A stretch of 64,000 bases of DNA from Bugula neritina. Taxonomy: Eukaryota; Bryozoa; Gymnolaemata; Cheilostomatida; Bugulidae. Position numbers and translations under genes: made by a program. The notes under the pieces were generated by a model. The model did no database searches. It was not told where the DNA came from and worked only from the letters and a program-made list of their open reading frames with translations. The stretch lies in the NCBI GenBank assembly GCA_964035545.1, contig OZ037772.1:3418501-3482500 (forward strand). Reading direction: 5' to 3'. This document shows positions 32,383 to 45,819 of this stretch, in pieces (position 1 is the first letter of the stretch; every line of letters begins with the position of its first letter).

Positions 32383-34311
32383 CGCCCCTAGCAGAGGCGT
32401 GATGTCAAGAGAAGAACCCGAGGCTATGTTACGACAACTTCTTCTCATGGTGTTGGCGGCTTTGAGAAAGATAGCTCTGTCGCACTCCTTGCCTGAAGAC
32501 AGGAAACGGTCATTGTACTTCTATAAAGGAAACGTACATGAACTGTATCAGAAAGCAATACAAAGAGAATTAACAGTCAGAGTATGAAGCTGGTACTCAC
32601 CAGTTTGAAAGTGTTCCCAATACCATCTCTATAACTGGTTAGAAAGGATTGCACTTGGTTGAAGACTCTGTTAACAGCACCACAAATATCCTTTTTGCAT
32701 AGCAGTTGCCGGCACCTGCACAACATGAAATAACTACCACCTGCTATCCGTTGACATATGTGAGACCAGTTGCTAGTGACATCAAATGACAGGTACTTGG
32801 TTAGCAAATTTATACAAAGATGAGAGTTCTACTGTCACTTGATCAAAGGTTGCGACACTCTTCGCCTAGTGTGACTCATAAATTATATATGACTTAGGCT
32901 AGCAGGTGAGCATGAGCTCATTTTATAAGCTATGTACCTCAAAACTATGCAAGCATCCTACCATAAAGAGACACCACTACACCGCACCATTGGTATGAGA
33001 GTCTTCATAAGAACTAAAGCTACACTCAAGCCCCACAAACATGATAGAATATATCACATACACTTACTATTGTACATATAGTCTATAGATGAGAAGGTTG
33101 CAGTCAGCTTCTCTGTAGATGTATGGATACATTGAGCAAGGGCACCTTGGGCACATGCCATGGGCACATCTGTTGACAGCTGTCAAGTACATGGCAGTAC
33201 ATATTGATGCACTGCCTTATCTATGTTACCCAGCAGTGCCTGCAAACAAATATGGATATATTACTTAGGAAATGAGCAGAATTCTTTTTATTTCAGAGAT
33301 TTTTACATATATTCTTACATTAACAAAGGCATAAATTTTGAACATCTACATAAAATATTGGAGATATGTTAACTTTTTCTGCAAAATCTGTAAGTTGAAC
33401 ACCAAAAAAAAGTTTCGGCCCAACATAAAATGTCAACCATTGGACAATCACCTGCATGAATTGAATGATGAGCCTGGATATCTTATTGCTGAGCTGTGAC
33501 ATCCTCTGCACAGTGTCTGCAAGGTGCTCGAGTCAATATCATCACACATACTGGAGCACAGCTGGCACTGTTCCAACAACACCTCCGATGAGGTCACCAG
33601 TTGCAGACAACACGCCCCTGTAGCTTCTTGACACTGGGAATCTTCTGGCTCTATAAGTTTGTATCATGAGGGTGTATTTAATACGATGTAATGTGATTAT
33701 ATGGAGTTGTCACCACAATACAAAATAGTGATAGTTTTGAGCAACATATCTTATATTATTATATGAACTTATTGAGAAATAGCATCCTGGGAACATAGGC
33801 TTTACATTACTACATTACAATACATACACATGTATAACAGAAGTTGATTAAAATATTTGTATATTCCTATCCTAAAGATTTAAATATTTTTCAAGTCAGT
33901 TGGGTTTTACCTTTTATATGTACACTGTTCAGTGGAATGCTTCTTTTAAACAAACAAAGTGTTATTTAAACTCATTAATTTTAGTTGCCAAGGGAGATAA
34001 AGTTGCAGATAGTTTCTTTCCTTTCAGATAAGATGTGTTACATCTGCACATGAATATGTTCAATTGATGATATCAATTAAAATACAAAAACCTTGCAACA
34101 TAAAATAACACACAACACCTGCAAAATACTGCTTACAATCGAATTTGCAGCTCAAACTGTAATATTGAGTCTACCCTGTGGTACTGTAGTGTAATGGTAG
34201 CACGCCAGCGGGTGGAAAAGTTTTTAATCAAGTTTTGGGTTTGAAAAGAAATTAGGACTCACCTGCTTACACTGCCTTGTAGCGGAGATTCTACACAACT
34301 CACACTGTTGA
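32383..34311 (-). pseudogene. 3' exons of a minus-strand gene, copy A (degraded)
   Basis: Exons matching the copy B gene: 32601-32715 (reads ICGAVNRVFNQVQSFLTSY, then RDGIGNTFKL) and 32383-32492 (RAIFLKAANTMRRSCRNIAS). A coiled-coil exon (SQLSNKISRLIIQFMQ, lower edge 33452) is present only here. The exon 32601-32715 is 1 bp shorter than in copy B, which shifts its frame, and two exons found in copy B (46619-46715 and the terminal 45820-45906) are deleted. The exon near 34260-34345 is also shortened. So this copy cannot make the same C-terminus. Confidence 0.6.
34185..34250 (+). other. tRNA-like A-box sequence, copy A
   Basis: TAGTGTAATGGTAGCAC is a good pol III A box and tRNA D-arm, but the B box about 45 nt downstream is poor (GGGTTTGAAAAG) and no acceptor stem forms. 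Probably a tRNA-derived SINE remnant; its twin is at 48406-48470. Confidence 0.35.
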
Positions 34312-34390
34312 AGTTAAACACCTTCCTGCTCCCTGCATTGGTTGCTATAAACAGTACAGAGTTACACATATGAGATAAAAGTGAACTACC

Positions 34391-34522
34391 AGAGAGAGAG
34401 AGAGGGAGAGAGAGGGAAGGAGAGGGGGAGGGGGGAGGGGGAGGGGGGAGGGGGAGGGGAGGGGGAGAGATGGAGAGAGAGGGGGAGAGGGGAAGGGGGG
34501 AGGGGGAGAGAGGGGGAGAAAG
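34391..34522. repeat. GA-rich simple tract at the junction of the duplicated copies
   Basis: Polypurine run of GAGA and GGGGA units without a pyrimidine except an isolated T. It lies exactly between the end of copy A and the start of copy B, and copy B has no such tract at its own right end. Confidence 0.9.
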
Positions 34523-34807
34523 GTTCTGATAACCTCTAAATTTGTGATAGCTGTCATTATATTATCATACTTGCAAAAACATAATATTCAATAGTATCAT
34601 GATTATATTAGCTAAGAATGTACCTGTGGTATTGTTTGGAGTTTAGAGCTTTGACATCAAAGAGGCTTTACTAATTTATATTTGTTTGATCAATGAATCA
34701 TAGCACTTACTATCATGCAGTCCAAATTTCTGTTCTGCATGCATCTTCAAATGAGATTTAAATGTTCAATTAGAATTACTTATTTAATGTTTTGTTTATT
34801 TTTAGTT

Positions 34808-36200
34808 AGAAATGTTGAAAATATTGAAGAGGTACCAGTTCAACAAGCCATGGAAGGTTTGTGTTGACACTTTGAAAATGTTTTATGGTTACAATTGGCA
34901 TAACATACAATTACTTTAATGTGATGATGATTGTATTAAATTATCAGTATGACAAGACACTTTTATCTATGATATTTTTCCTGTTTTAAAGTACAAGAAA
35001 TAGATGAAAATAACAGCTCCAGCGCCGGACCAGCTGATCCTATTGAAGCACTCAAGAAAGACATATAGAAGGTGCTTAGTAATGTACTATAATCAAATTT
35101 CTGTATATATACAAGTTTTCAGCCAAGGAGTTGCAATCACATGTTCTCCTGTAGTTTTCAAAACAAAAGGATGCTTTTGTTGAGCAGAGTCTTGAGCTTG
35201 GTGACTTGACGAAATTGCTTTGGTCTTAGATAAGTCACAAAAGCATTTATTTGTAGTTAATCTAAATACTAATATAAGACAGTTATAAACTAGATCTTAG
35301 TTTTAGGTCATATATAGTATGAAATTTTACAGACATGAAGAAACAACTAAAGGAGGTGCTGGATGGGCAGAAAAAACTGATGGCTATAATCACTGATAGC
35401 CATAGTGGCAAAGACAATATAACTGAGCAGCTGGAGGAGCCGCTAAAAACAATACAAGAGTTTGAATCTCTTGAAGAACTTCTCCAATCCTCAAGAGAAA
35501 AACGTTCTGCTCTGGTACATAGTATACTACTATATAATATAGATTGTATAGCTAGTTTAAAAACTTTTGGTGTATAACATGCAATATATAACATCCTGGC
35601 GTAGTTGATATTAGAATACAATTTCTAGTGAACTGTAGATTTTCAAGCTATAAAGTGTGTTTCTCTTATGAAATGTTTCTCATTAAAGTGTTAGAAAAAA
35701 TATTTGCCCCACTGCAATAGCACATTGAATGTATTCACGTAAATTCATGCTATGAAATATAGGTGCAATAATGTTGTAAACAAAGTTTCTTTTCCAACTG
35801 GGAGGAAAAAACTGCGCAGATATGGTGAAAAGAGCCATGAGAAGAATTGGCACCAATGGGCTGTGGAGCCAATTCAGTATGAAGGGCAAAGCCCATAAAC
35901 AACATAAAAAGCTGTCTCTAAAAATATATTGAAATAAAATCTGTATCAAAACTTATCAAATCTCTGGGGCTGCATCAGCAGTTAGAATAGTTGTTGAGTT
36001 GTTGAGTTTAGAATAATTGCTCATCTAAAAATTTACTGCATTCACTAAGTTTTACTTTCTAATTATATTTCAGAAGCTCTGCTGAAAAGTAAAAGTAATA
36101 AAGAAATAGACATAGAGATTGAAGTATCGCTATTTTTGCCGCAGTGCCCTTATCAACTGGGAGGGGATAAGTATAAAAAGACAAGTTTGCAAGATGAGGT
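34808..36200 (+). pseudogene. DUF4806-like gene, copy B (broken)
   Basis: The exon 35333-35514 is almost identical to 19999-20180 in copy A. This copy has extra lesions. Four bases are missing in the short helical exon (about 34808-34856), shifting the frame. The acceptor before the next exon has changed from GTAG to GTAA (about 35774-35779). Most of the DUF4806-like exon and the following intron are deleted after 35923. The in-frame TAG near 35066 is shared with copy A. Clearly a pseudogene. Confidence 0.75.
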
Positions 36201-36467
36201 TTTTGTTCTGTTGTTTTTCATTTTTCTTAACAAAATAAAGTAGCCATTACAGAGATCGGTGTAGGATCGCCAACCTTTCACCAACGTTGTATGAAAACCA
36301 TTTATGCAACGTTATGCAACACAACGATTATGGAACGTCGGTGAAAATTTTGCGATAAACGTTTGTTTTAAAAGTTGTATATAGTACAAAAATGTGTCGA
36401 AATTTAAACGTTTATTAAACAATTTGTAAATTGTTGGTGGAGTGATTGTTAAAGAACTAGGGGGATG

Positions 36468-36812
36468 TTTTGATGGCTCTATAACTGAACCTGAAGAATC
36501 AGCTAGTGCTATACTAGACTGACTATACAAAGATATTAAGCAAGGCTATGTCAATTATTGTACTCGCGATAATTTGCTATATCTCATAACCAGCTGCACA
36601 GAACCAAAGCAAGCAAGGGGCACTTTACAAAAACACAGAATCAGAAAGCAAGTCAGGAAACTGACAGTGCCTTCCTCCTATCAAAAAGGGAGACAATCAA
36701 CTATACTAACCAAAAAAATACTTAAACTGACACTTCATCTAAATTCGTCAAAATAAAAAATAGTTGTTGTAAACATGACAACTGCACAAGATGGTGCAGA
36801 GTTGTCCACCCA
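36468..36812 (+). repeat. Retroelement-derived direct repeat, copy 3 of 3
   Basis: Counterpart of 22036-22379 in the second duplicated segment. Confidence 0.8.
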
Positions 36813-37595
36813 ATGGTCTTGCTTCAAGGAAGAGTTCAACTATTATCTAATAGCCTCAAAAAAATCTGATAAAGAGGATAAAATAAAAATGGCCATTCTA
36901 ATGCGGACTATTAGACCGAGAGGTGTGGACATATTCAAAAGTTTCAAGTTTGGGGAAGGAGAATATAAAGATGTTTACAAGGATGTCCTATATAGGAAAA
37001 TTTGACAACTTTTGTAAAATGACCTCTAACAAAATAATCAAAAGACATCAACTGCTATCGACAAAACAGGAATGCTTATCAATAGATGAGTATGTCACCA
37101 ACTTACATAGGATCGTCAGAAAATGTGACTTTGGTGACATGTATGCTGATTTTTTTATGCAGGCCTTTCTTCTTGGCATCAACGACACGAACAACTTTGT
37201 GGAAAATTGTTTGAGGAGTCAGAAAACATAGACCTCAAAAAAGCTATTACAAGTGCAAAGTGGCTGAGAGCTCTCAGAGTGATATGAAGACTATCAAATC
37301 GGAAGGAGAATCAATTCATACACTTGGTCTCAAGGCCGCTAAGGCAAACAAAAGTGCCAAACTGTACTCACGCACAACTGACAAGGAAGCGAATAATCCT
37401 GCCAAGTCTAACTGTAGAAACTGTGGCAACTCTCATCCTTCCGAAAATGCTTACGGTAAACAGTGTAGTAACTGCAAGAAATCCAACCACTTCAGAGCAG
37501 TCTGCAGATCCAGGAAAAACGGCAGAATAAATGCAGGCACTGGACACATAGCTAAAACATTAAAGGTTTACCTGCAATGTTTTTACCTTTTTTAG
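36775..37595 (+). pseudogene. Ty3/gypsy-type gag with zinc knuckles, copy B, frameshifted
   Basis: Counterpart of 22342-23138 with the same 4-bp frameshifting insertion (near 36988), the same stop after SQKT, and the same zinc-knuckle part (37260-37595; the first knuckle Cys reads CRNCGNSH). The shared lesions show that the gag was already dead before the segment was duplicated. Confidence 0.85.
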
Positions 37596-40500
37596 GTTAA
37601 ATGCAATAAAAAGAAGTGCAGTGTCAAATATACATGTAGCTTCAAATAGACTTGCACTCATGGCAACTGAAATTCATGGACAATAATAGTTCTATACTCA
37701 AAATACGTGCAGATAAGTCAGTAATAAGTCTAAAGTTGTGTTTATACCTCTCCTGAACAAAGTATTTGTGTTTCAGTTAATAACACTCTTCAGAGTGCAC
37801 CCTTATATAGTCTTACTGAAACTTGGTGACATTTCAACTTGAATTTAATTGCTGACTAAAAATTTGGAAGGTATAAATGCAACTTAGCAAATATTACCTA
37901 AAAACCCTATCTAATAAAATAGTTGTGAAGTTTTAGCTACATGTAACATTTTAATAGACAAAATTACAATCACCCACCCTAGTGCTTACAAACTACAAAA
38001 CCTGGTTTGATAACCGGAATTTTAAATAACAATTCATTTCATCAAGATTAGAATTAAAATAAATTTTTTATGGCATTCTCACCAAATAAAGATTCGCTGT
38101 CATTGTCCAACTTTGCTCTTTTAATCAAATTATTAAAAGCACTTTGAACGATAGAAGCTGAGTCTACAAAAGAAGGAAGATGCATGTAAATACAATTTTA
38201 TATCTGAGTGTTATTCCGTGCATTTAATCCAAAAATGTTAATAAGAAAAACTGAAGGCTACTGAGTGTGTGTTACAAAAATGTTATATAAAGCCTGAGAT
38301 CATGCTTTAAAACACTTTAAATATTGCATAATATATATTAAATCAAATAAGTACAGGATCAAAATATATATAGATATTATAATTTATTATATGTATAAAT
38401 ATACATGAAGTGCTAGCATAATGTAGCTAATATTTTATATTATGATAAGCCATAAGTGATCATTATAATTTTAAACAGTGTATAAGTTCGCAGTCTAAAT
38501 ACAATAAATAGATAGCTGTTGTCCATATTTTCAATGCAAGCTGATTAGAAATTGCCAGTGCAGAGTGTGACAGCTGATACTGGTTGCTGTATCAGCTGAT
38601 AATTGTTGCTGCGTCAGCACGGGTGCTGTTTGGCACGGATGCCTATGTATTATGATTCACTTAACAAAGGGTGAATGAATTGAGGACACAGATGCAGGCC
38701 ACAACTGTATTTTTTGTTTATTGCCAACAGTATATTTTCTAAGTTAGACTTAGACTCGAACTCATACTGATGCTCATACTGTAACCTATAACCATGAGAA
38801 TTACAAACATCATGTCAACTCAACATTGATTACACAGCTGACAAAACATTTAGTTGATGAAGTTCAAAACAAAAGATAATATAATACTTGATACTCACAA
38901 TTAAGTACAGATTGCCTGCATCTTTAGCAGGAGGAAAATTGAGCTACACTGACTCATTGAATAAAAACAGCCAGCAAATAGCTATCTCGAAAGCTTTCAC
39001 AAATAGCTTTCATTTCACAATGGTTTTTGGAAAGCTGCCAAAACTCCTGCAACACAGAGATCTATATATGGCCTTCAAAGCTATTAAAATATATTTTATA
39101 GAGTTTCCAATCACCATTAAAGCAAAGTTTGAGTATAGTAGGCAATATAATTACTGAACAGACTAACTTTAAATATATATTAACGTAAGAGGTCTAACAT
39201 TATTCTTAAAAACAAAGTAACAAAAGTAACAATTAGCTAAAGTTGCTTTCAAAATAAAATAATTATTGACAGGTATACATTATTAAATTAAAATGTTTGG
39301 TATTAGATTACATCATATAGTTTTTTTGTAAGCATTATGCATGATTGTCTCCCCAATCAACAAGAAGTCATATTATGCAGTTTGATGATTTTAATTATTT
39401 AAAAAAGATAATTGTATTTTCAGTAAATTGTTACATAAAACAAAATTGCACATTTCCTCATAAATTTAACTACAGTTGAAACAACATTATTATTTTTTGG
39501 TAAGACTGGAAGAAATTAAAATAATACTCGACCTAAGAAGATACATACCTTTTGCTGTCTCCAACTTGCTGCTCAACTTTTCATTTTTGCTTTTGGTAAA
39601 AACAAGCATTTTTTCTAAGAACTTGGTTATATAGTGGTTAAAAGTACTATATGGTTTCCCAGCAAGTTTTACTTTGCTGAAATGTAATTTTCCAGTGTCA
39701 GAATAGCAGGTTTGACAAAATTTCTTATTTATATACTGCTATAATAGTAACAGAGAAGATTATCTGTTCCTGCAATTACTTCTACTAAGGTCTAGAGAGA
39801 GAGTGCATCCCTATAATTATGCAAAAGATAATAAACCCTTTGTAGTTCTGTAGTTTCTTTTCATCATCATAATAATCAGGAAGCTTAAGTAAGCTTAAAA
39901 GTTTTTAATGTACTAAAAATGGCTGCCAAGAGTTGTACTTTAGTTTGAGCCTTATAAAAAAAACCCTGGAATTAGCCTATTTGGCCGCAACTTCAAAAGC
40001 ACTGTCATAATTATAAATTCTTTTGAAGAAGTTTACCCTCAAATACTGTATACAATAAAGAAAAATCTTCAAGCTAGGTGTTCTATTTTTCTTGGTTTTG
40101 TGTTATCTCAGTACATGCAAAGTTTATAGTTTCTATGAGAGACCTTTTTCAACTGGCTGAGCATAATAGCTGAAGATTTTGTCTGCTGTCACTACAACGT
40201 GAACTTTTATAATAGGAGATGTTAAGAAATGCTTGCAGCTTACTTTTGCGACTATAAATATTAGACCCTGTAGCATATAAGATACACCAAGTTTCATTCA
40301 CAATAAACCTAATGGGAATCAAGAGATAATAAATTCAAAGTTATTACCACATATTATTGAAAATTATCTATACATGTCTTACTTTTTTTTTGTGTAAGTA
40401 ATCATATTATATGACTAGCAAGAAATTTAGATTTTGATATTCACCCATTGCGTGAACAATATTTTTTCTAACTGAATTATTTTACTTGAAAAATTTTCAA

Positions 40501-43500
40501 AACAGGTAAACCAATTCAGCAACTAGTTTTAAAGTTTGAAAAAGGCATGTAGCACCAGTGCTACACTGGTCGTCTGTCTCTAAGAGTAACAATTCAGTTT
40601 AATTCCAATTGGCAACTCCCCTCCATATAAACTCCAAACAATATATTCTACTTGAACTGCTATATTTAAAAACATTAGAAAATGAAAATCATACTTTTTA
40701 TAAATAGTATGTATAGTAACTTTCATAAAATAAGCAAGCGCTTTGCTGGGAATATTTTGTTGCATGCAATTAATAGAAACTGGGGGAACCCTGAGTATGT
40801 CTCATGTAAACACAGTTGGAGCAAATACACCAGTTAACTGTAGAATGGCTAAATATTTGCAGCTATAATAACGCCTCTAAACAATTCAACTAAAAAGTAG
40901 ACATGAATGTGGACATTGTAGCTATTTGGTTATAATTAGTATAATAGCTAAGCTGTGAATTTGCTCTTATCCTTACTAATTGACAGACAAAGTAAGAATT
41001 TAAAAGTAAAAATTCAAAGAATAAAATCTTTTAATAACCCCATACCCCAATACATTAGGCCAGGAACTACGACAAATTAAAACAAATAATGGCTGTCTTA
41101 AATTTGCCTATAAATTTTTTGCGGCTACTTACATTTTTCTTTCATATATTGAAGAAGACACAATTAGTGACAGTTTAGAATTAGCAAAAGCTAGCAACTG
41201 TAAGACATGTAGTATTAATCAAGTAGCTAACCTATTACACAGGAAACTTGACAAATAAAATTTTCTGCTTCAGCAAGAGAAGTTTAAGTTTTTTACCACC
41301 TTGTCTCATTAAATGCTTGAATATTTTATGTGTATAAACACCTAAAGTAAGTTTGTGATTTGAAATTAATGGCAAAAGTTTAGACTCAACTAATTGACTA
41401 TTGCCTTTTTTGGCCTGGGCCAAGGCTAAACAACTTAATTAACTACTAAAAGTTTGTGGAGAACTCGAACAGCTGACAAATTAAGTAATTTTAGAGGTAA
41501 TGGTTTTCATTATAGAGTTAATAACAGGTTTCAACCTTATAGAGATACACAGAGGGCGACATAAGGGCAATGACAACTATAATAAGTATAACATAGGACA
41601 TGAAGTTTGAAGTAATTCTGATGACAACTCCCCAAGAATCAATATTATACTTAACAAATGTAAACTTTGAACACATCTCTTTAACTTGCTGAAACTGCAT
41701 ACCAGCATACCAGCAAGAAATCTTTCAATGAAGATTAATTGCATTTTGTAAAACTGTTTGATGTTGCCGTGCAACTGTGACTGAATAAGGAAACATAGAG
41801 CAAGCCATTTTTTGTAAAACTAATCATCGATAAAGTACAGAATAAGTCATGAAAAGTTGTATAATTTTGTATTTTATACCGAAAAAAGTTTTCTTTACAG
41901 GTAGTTAAATTATTATTTTGGTTGTTGAAAGGACAACTGTTATATTGACTCTAATAGTTTCACTTGAAGCTTTCCTGCAGTGTAGCAGTGCTTGTTCTAT
42001 CCATTCAGCCAGTTACCTAATTGTTACTTAAAGTCAGTCAACAACTAAAGTTACTAGTCTGTAGGCTGTTCTATTTACTCTAGGGCCTAGGCTTTAAAAA
42101 TGAAGAACTTCATTCTCCACCATCCAACACTTGTAACCTATTGATAGTCCAGGGTGCTTTGCTTGCCATACTCTGGCTTACAGACAGAGAATTAAAATTG
42201 CTTTTTATTACTGGGTACCTGTTATATTTTGCTCTCACGAGATAAATAAGTTTTAAAATATGCTAAAAGTATAAAAAGTATAGAAACATTTTTAATGGTA
42301 GCACCATACTTTGTTGTCCAGTTCGTATCTCTATCCTAATATTTTGCGTTATTATTATTATTATCAATTTGTGAAAAGAGGTACTGAAAGAGCTTTTTAT
42401 GAAACTTTGAAACATTTACCCCATACACAACTTACTGGATTGCTCTGTATCACAGTAGGCTAGCGGCAAAGCTAGCCAAAATTGCCTATTCTGAAGTCTA
42501 GCTTTTGTGAAAATTGGCAAGCTTTAGTTAATAACCTGTAATTATATAGCCAAGTTGTTTAATTAAGATTTAAAGTAGCATTGTGTTACACACAATAGTT
42601 TCAGAAAACAATTGAAAGAAAAGTTCAATAATATATTACTAAAATACCAGGAAAGTCTTGCTGATGTTTATAAAGCATGCATTAAACATTCTCTATTTCA
42701 ATGGAAGATGTCTTACACATTGTAGAAGAAAAGTTGTCTACTTGCCTTAGTTTACAAGGCTATAGCATAATGATAGTAGTAGACTGATACTCAAACAAAT
42801 TAATTAGGAGGAAATTTGGTGCTTGTCATAAATATTATGTTAATTTGGCCCTCTAGCATTAGGACAAAAAGAGAGATAAACCAGTTGCCTATATTGCGAG
42901 ATTGTGTATAAACTGCTATATACTAGCTTACAAATTGTTGAGTGCCAATATTTAAATTATCAATATATTTATGCTAGGTAAGGCCAGTAAGAAAATTTAG
43001 TTTACCAGTGGTAACTTATATATTTTGACTGCTAGAAAGTTCAACTGCATTAACAAATAAGCCTCCTTATGCTGTGTAAGATTAAATAAAAAGTACATAA
43101 AAGCAGTAACAAAGACAAGTTCTGAAACGTCTGCTCTTGCAAACAAAATGCCCAATTGCTAAGTGTTGGGAGCAGTTTCGAAGAAGCGTGTATATTATAC
43201 CACTAATTGTTAACATTCAACCTATAAGTTACCGCTAAAAATTGAAAAAAAATCCAAGGCACATTCAGAAGCTTGCTAATATATTTCTTTCAAAACAATT
43301 GCAATTATAGAGTAATTTGTAGTGTAACGGCTGGATTTCTAGCCTACAAAAAGTTTCAATAGCTTATAAAATGGGAGACAACAGACGTGCCTCACCTGCC
43401 TGCCACAGACGTGTGTCACTTGCAGTAAATGGTAAATAATATTATAATGAGTGTTAATGAAAGATGAGCTCTATTACATATTAATGTTATTTTTTACATT

Positions 43501-44040
43501 TAATTTGGTTCTCACAAGGGATAAATAGAAATTATAAAATCTTACTCCTGGGGTCCAACTATGTGAGGCAATTCTAACATTGGCGAATCTCCTTTTGTTC
43601 TCAAAAGTGATTACTAGTGGATACAACACTGCATTGAATTATTCTGAACTCGTTTAATTAAATACTTGGTATGGTAGAACAAGTATAAATTTTGTTTTAG
43701 GATTTAAACTTTGAAATATAATAGATATGCAATTCTAAAACCCGATTTCATTTCTAGATGTGTAATATATGTTCTACAATTACAGTTTTATACATATGTA
43801 ACAAATTACATTCAATTACTTGAAAAAAATTAATTGATCACAACTAATTACAAATTACAATTTCTCAAACTCTGGTGGTAATGGTTAATAACTGGCAGAC
43901 TCAAATATCCTGTGTGCAGAAGTTTTCAGGGCTACTGATGATATTTAAAAATATTTTCTATTTGGTTTTTCACATTTCTAACTTTTGTCCCCCATATTTA
44001 AGGGATAAGAGTATGAAAGCTGGTGTGTACTAAATGAAGT
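37596..44040. other. Copy B, long AT-rich stretch without recognisable genes
   Basis: Matches 23139-30283. The one coding hint is a minus-strand exon at about 39550-39605 reading KSKNEKLSSKLETAK before a GTATGT donor, a coiled-coil segment absent from copy A. I see no RNA genes. Confidence 0.5.
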
Positions 44041-44047
44041 AAACTGA

Positions 44048-44180
<133 letters not shown>

Positions 44181-44479
44181 CTATAAACATGCGAGTACAT
44201 AAAGAAAATAACATTCATGCAATTCCACTACAACAACTAGTAGTAAATACTGTTTAGTATGAGCTTCTACTAATTTTGCTACGGCATGTAGCTGCATTAT
44301 AATAAATAGCGAGTTTAGAAGATCCTAAAGCACTTTATAGTCGTTTATGCAGAATTTTTCTTTCAGTCCAATATATTAAAGTTATAAAAATTATTTTAGA
44401 GAGAACACACACTAACTGAAAGCCAATTCGTTTTCAATAAAGTATATCATAGACCTGCATACTTTGTTCAGGAAAGAAG

Positions 44480-45011
44480 AGAGAGCCACAAAGGAAGAGC
44501 CACGCCTACCATGTCTAATGAAAACAGACCTGTCATACTAAGTATATAGCTATACAGACCTGCTATACCAAATCAAACTAAAACCTGCCATATTGCACAA
44601 AACTGAACCTGCAGTATTGAGCAAAGAGCAACCAATCAAATATTCCAAGCAAAGAGAAAACAATTCAGCATTGTGGGAAAACCTCCCCAGGGGGATCAGC
44701 AAACTCCAACAGCTGGTCAAAGTTTTAGCTACAGAAAAGGAAGAATTGCCGAGTATTGTGATGATTCAGTGAGGAAAACCGCATGCTTACCTTGTTCTGG
44801 TAACCACTACACAACTGTGAAGAGAAAAGGGCTGGAAAGCTACACAACTTTGAGACATTTCTCATACAGACAGCTGCTCTATAAGAAGTGTTACATAAGA
44901 GTTGTGACTATTGACTATTATAGACAGGGTTGTAGGAATGTGGACACAGCTTTAGGATTTCTTATTTTAGGAATCCAATACTTTAGTTATGTTATGATAG
45001 CATTAATTTAG
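44480..45011 (+). pseudogene. Unknown Pro-Ala-Ile-Leu repeat ORF, copy B (frameshifted)
   Basis: Same sequence as 30856-31401. An insertion near 44545 and indels near 44575 break the N-terminal repeats. From about 44673 the frame is open again to the same C-terminal hydrophobic stretch. Confidence 0.55.
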
Positions 45012-45529
45012 CAGAAGCATTGGTGGAACTTGATATAATGCTTAATTACTACTCAAAGCAGAATAGCTTAGTATTTTTTTTAAAAAGAACATAATATTAT
45101 TTTAGTATTTTCTTATAAATAAATGTTTATTGTACACACCAATCATGAAAGTCAATTCATTATATGGTATACAAAATTATATCTGTAAATAAACATGTGC
45201 ATGCTGCAGCTGAAGAATTACAAATAAAATGAGAAGGAAACAAAACGTATTCAACTGAATGGGTGATCAAATGACATTGCTGTATAAAATGCCGAATCAG
45301 GAAAAAGAAAGTATGTGGAAACAAAGCAATACTGAACTACAATGTGGCTAACACATACCAGGTCAGCAGAAATAATATCATATTCAATAAATAAAATACC
45401 AAGAGGTGTAAAATGTCAATATAAGTACACATAGAAAAAATAGGTGATATACAGAATAAAAAGTAACAGTTTAATATTGATAAAGCTTTTCATTTTCACA
45501 CAAACATAATATCTTTACAAGGCATTATT

Positions 45530-45622
45530 GTATATATATATATTGCAAAGGTGTGGGCCATGGTACTCTGTTCTGTGCTGATGAGGGGACAAATCCTGAA
45601 ACAGCTGCTGTCCACAGAGATT

Positions 45623-45677
<55 letters not shown>
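45530..45677. repeat. Second TA microsatellite with unique island (copy B only)
   Basis: TA run, then about 70 bp of unique sequence (GGGCCATGGTACTCTGTTCT...CAGCTGCTGTCCACAGAG), then a further TA run. Copy A at this place (about 31885) has only a short TATATA. The shared island suggests a mobile, microsatellite-bearing repeat. Confidence 0.85.
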
Positions 45678-45680
<3 letters not shown>

Positions 45681-45819
45681 CGTATGCTCACGTGGAACTA
45701 TAGAAGGAAATGTCAGCTAGAAGGAGAAGGAAATGGAGGTCAAGGCCAGCAAAACAATGTCAAGGTCAACTGGGAAAAAGTAGTTTTAGGTCACGAATTG
45801 TCATTCTCAAACATGGCGG

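Larger units (their letters stand above)
19191..34394 (+). repeat. Tandem segmental duplication, copy A (about 15.2 kb)
   Basis: Collinear with 34532-48643 from the word ACCTCTAAATTTGTGATAGC at the left edge to a point just before a GA-rich tract at the right edge. The copies agree base for base over long runs, with scattered substitutions and indels of up to several hundred bp. Copy A uniquely keeps about 20590-20895 and 21139-21766 (DUF4806 gene) and about 33445-33645 (minus-strand exon), and lacks stretches present in copy B near 39150-39625, 45800-45955 and 46465-46985. Confidence 0.95.

Noticed and set aside
34345-34557. Pro/Ser/Leu-rich minus-strand ORF
   Set aside because: By-product of the GA-rich tract.
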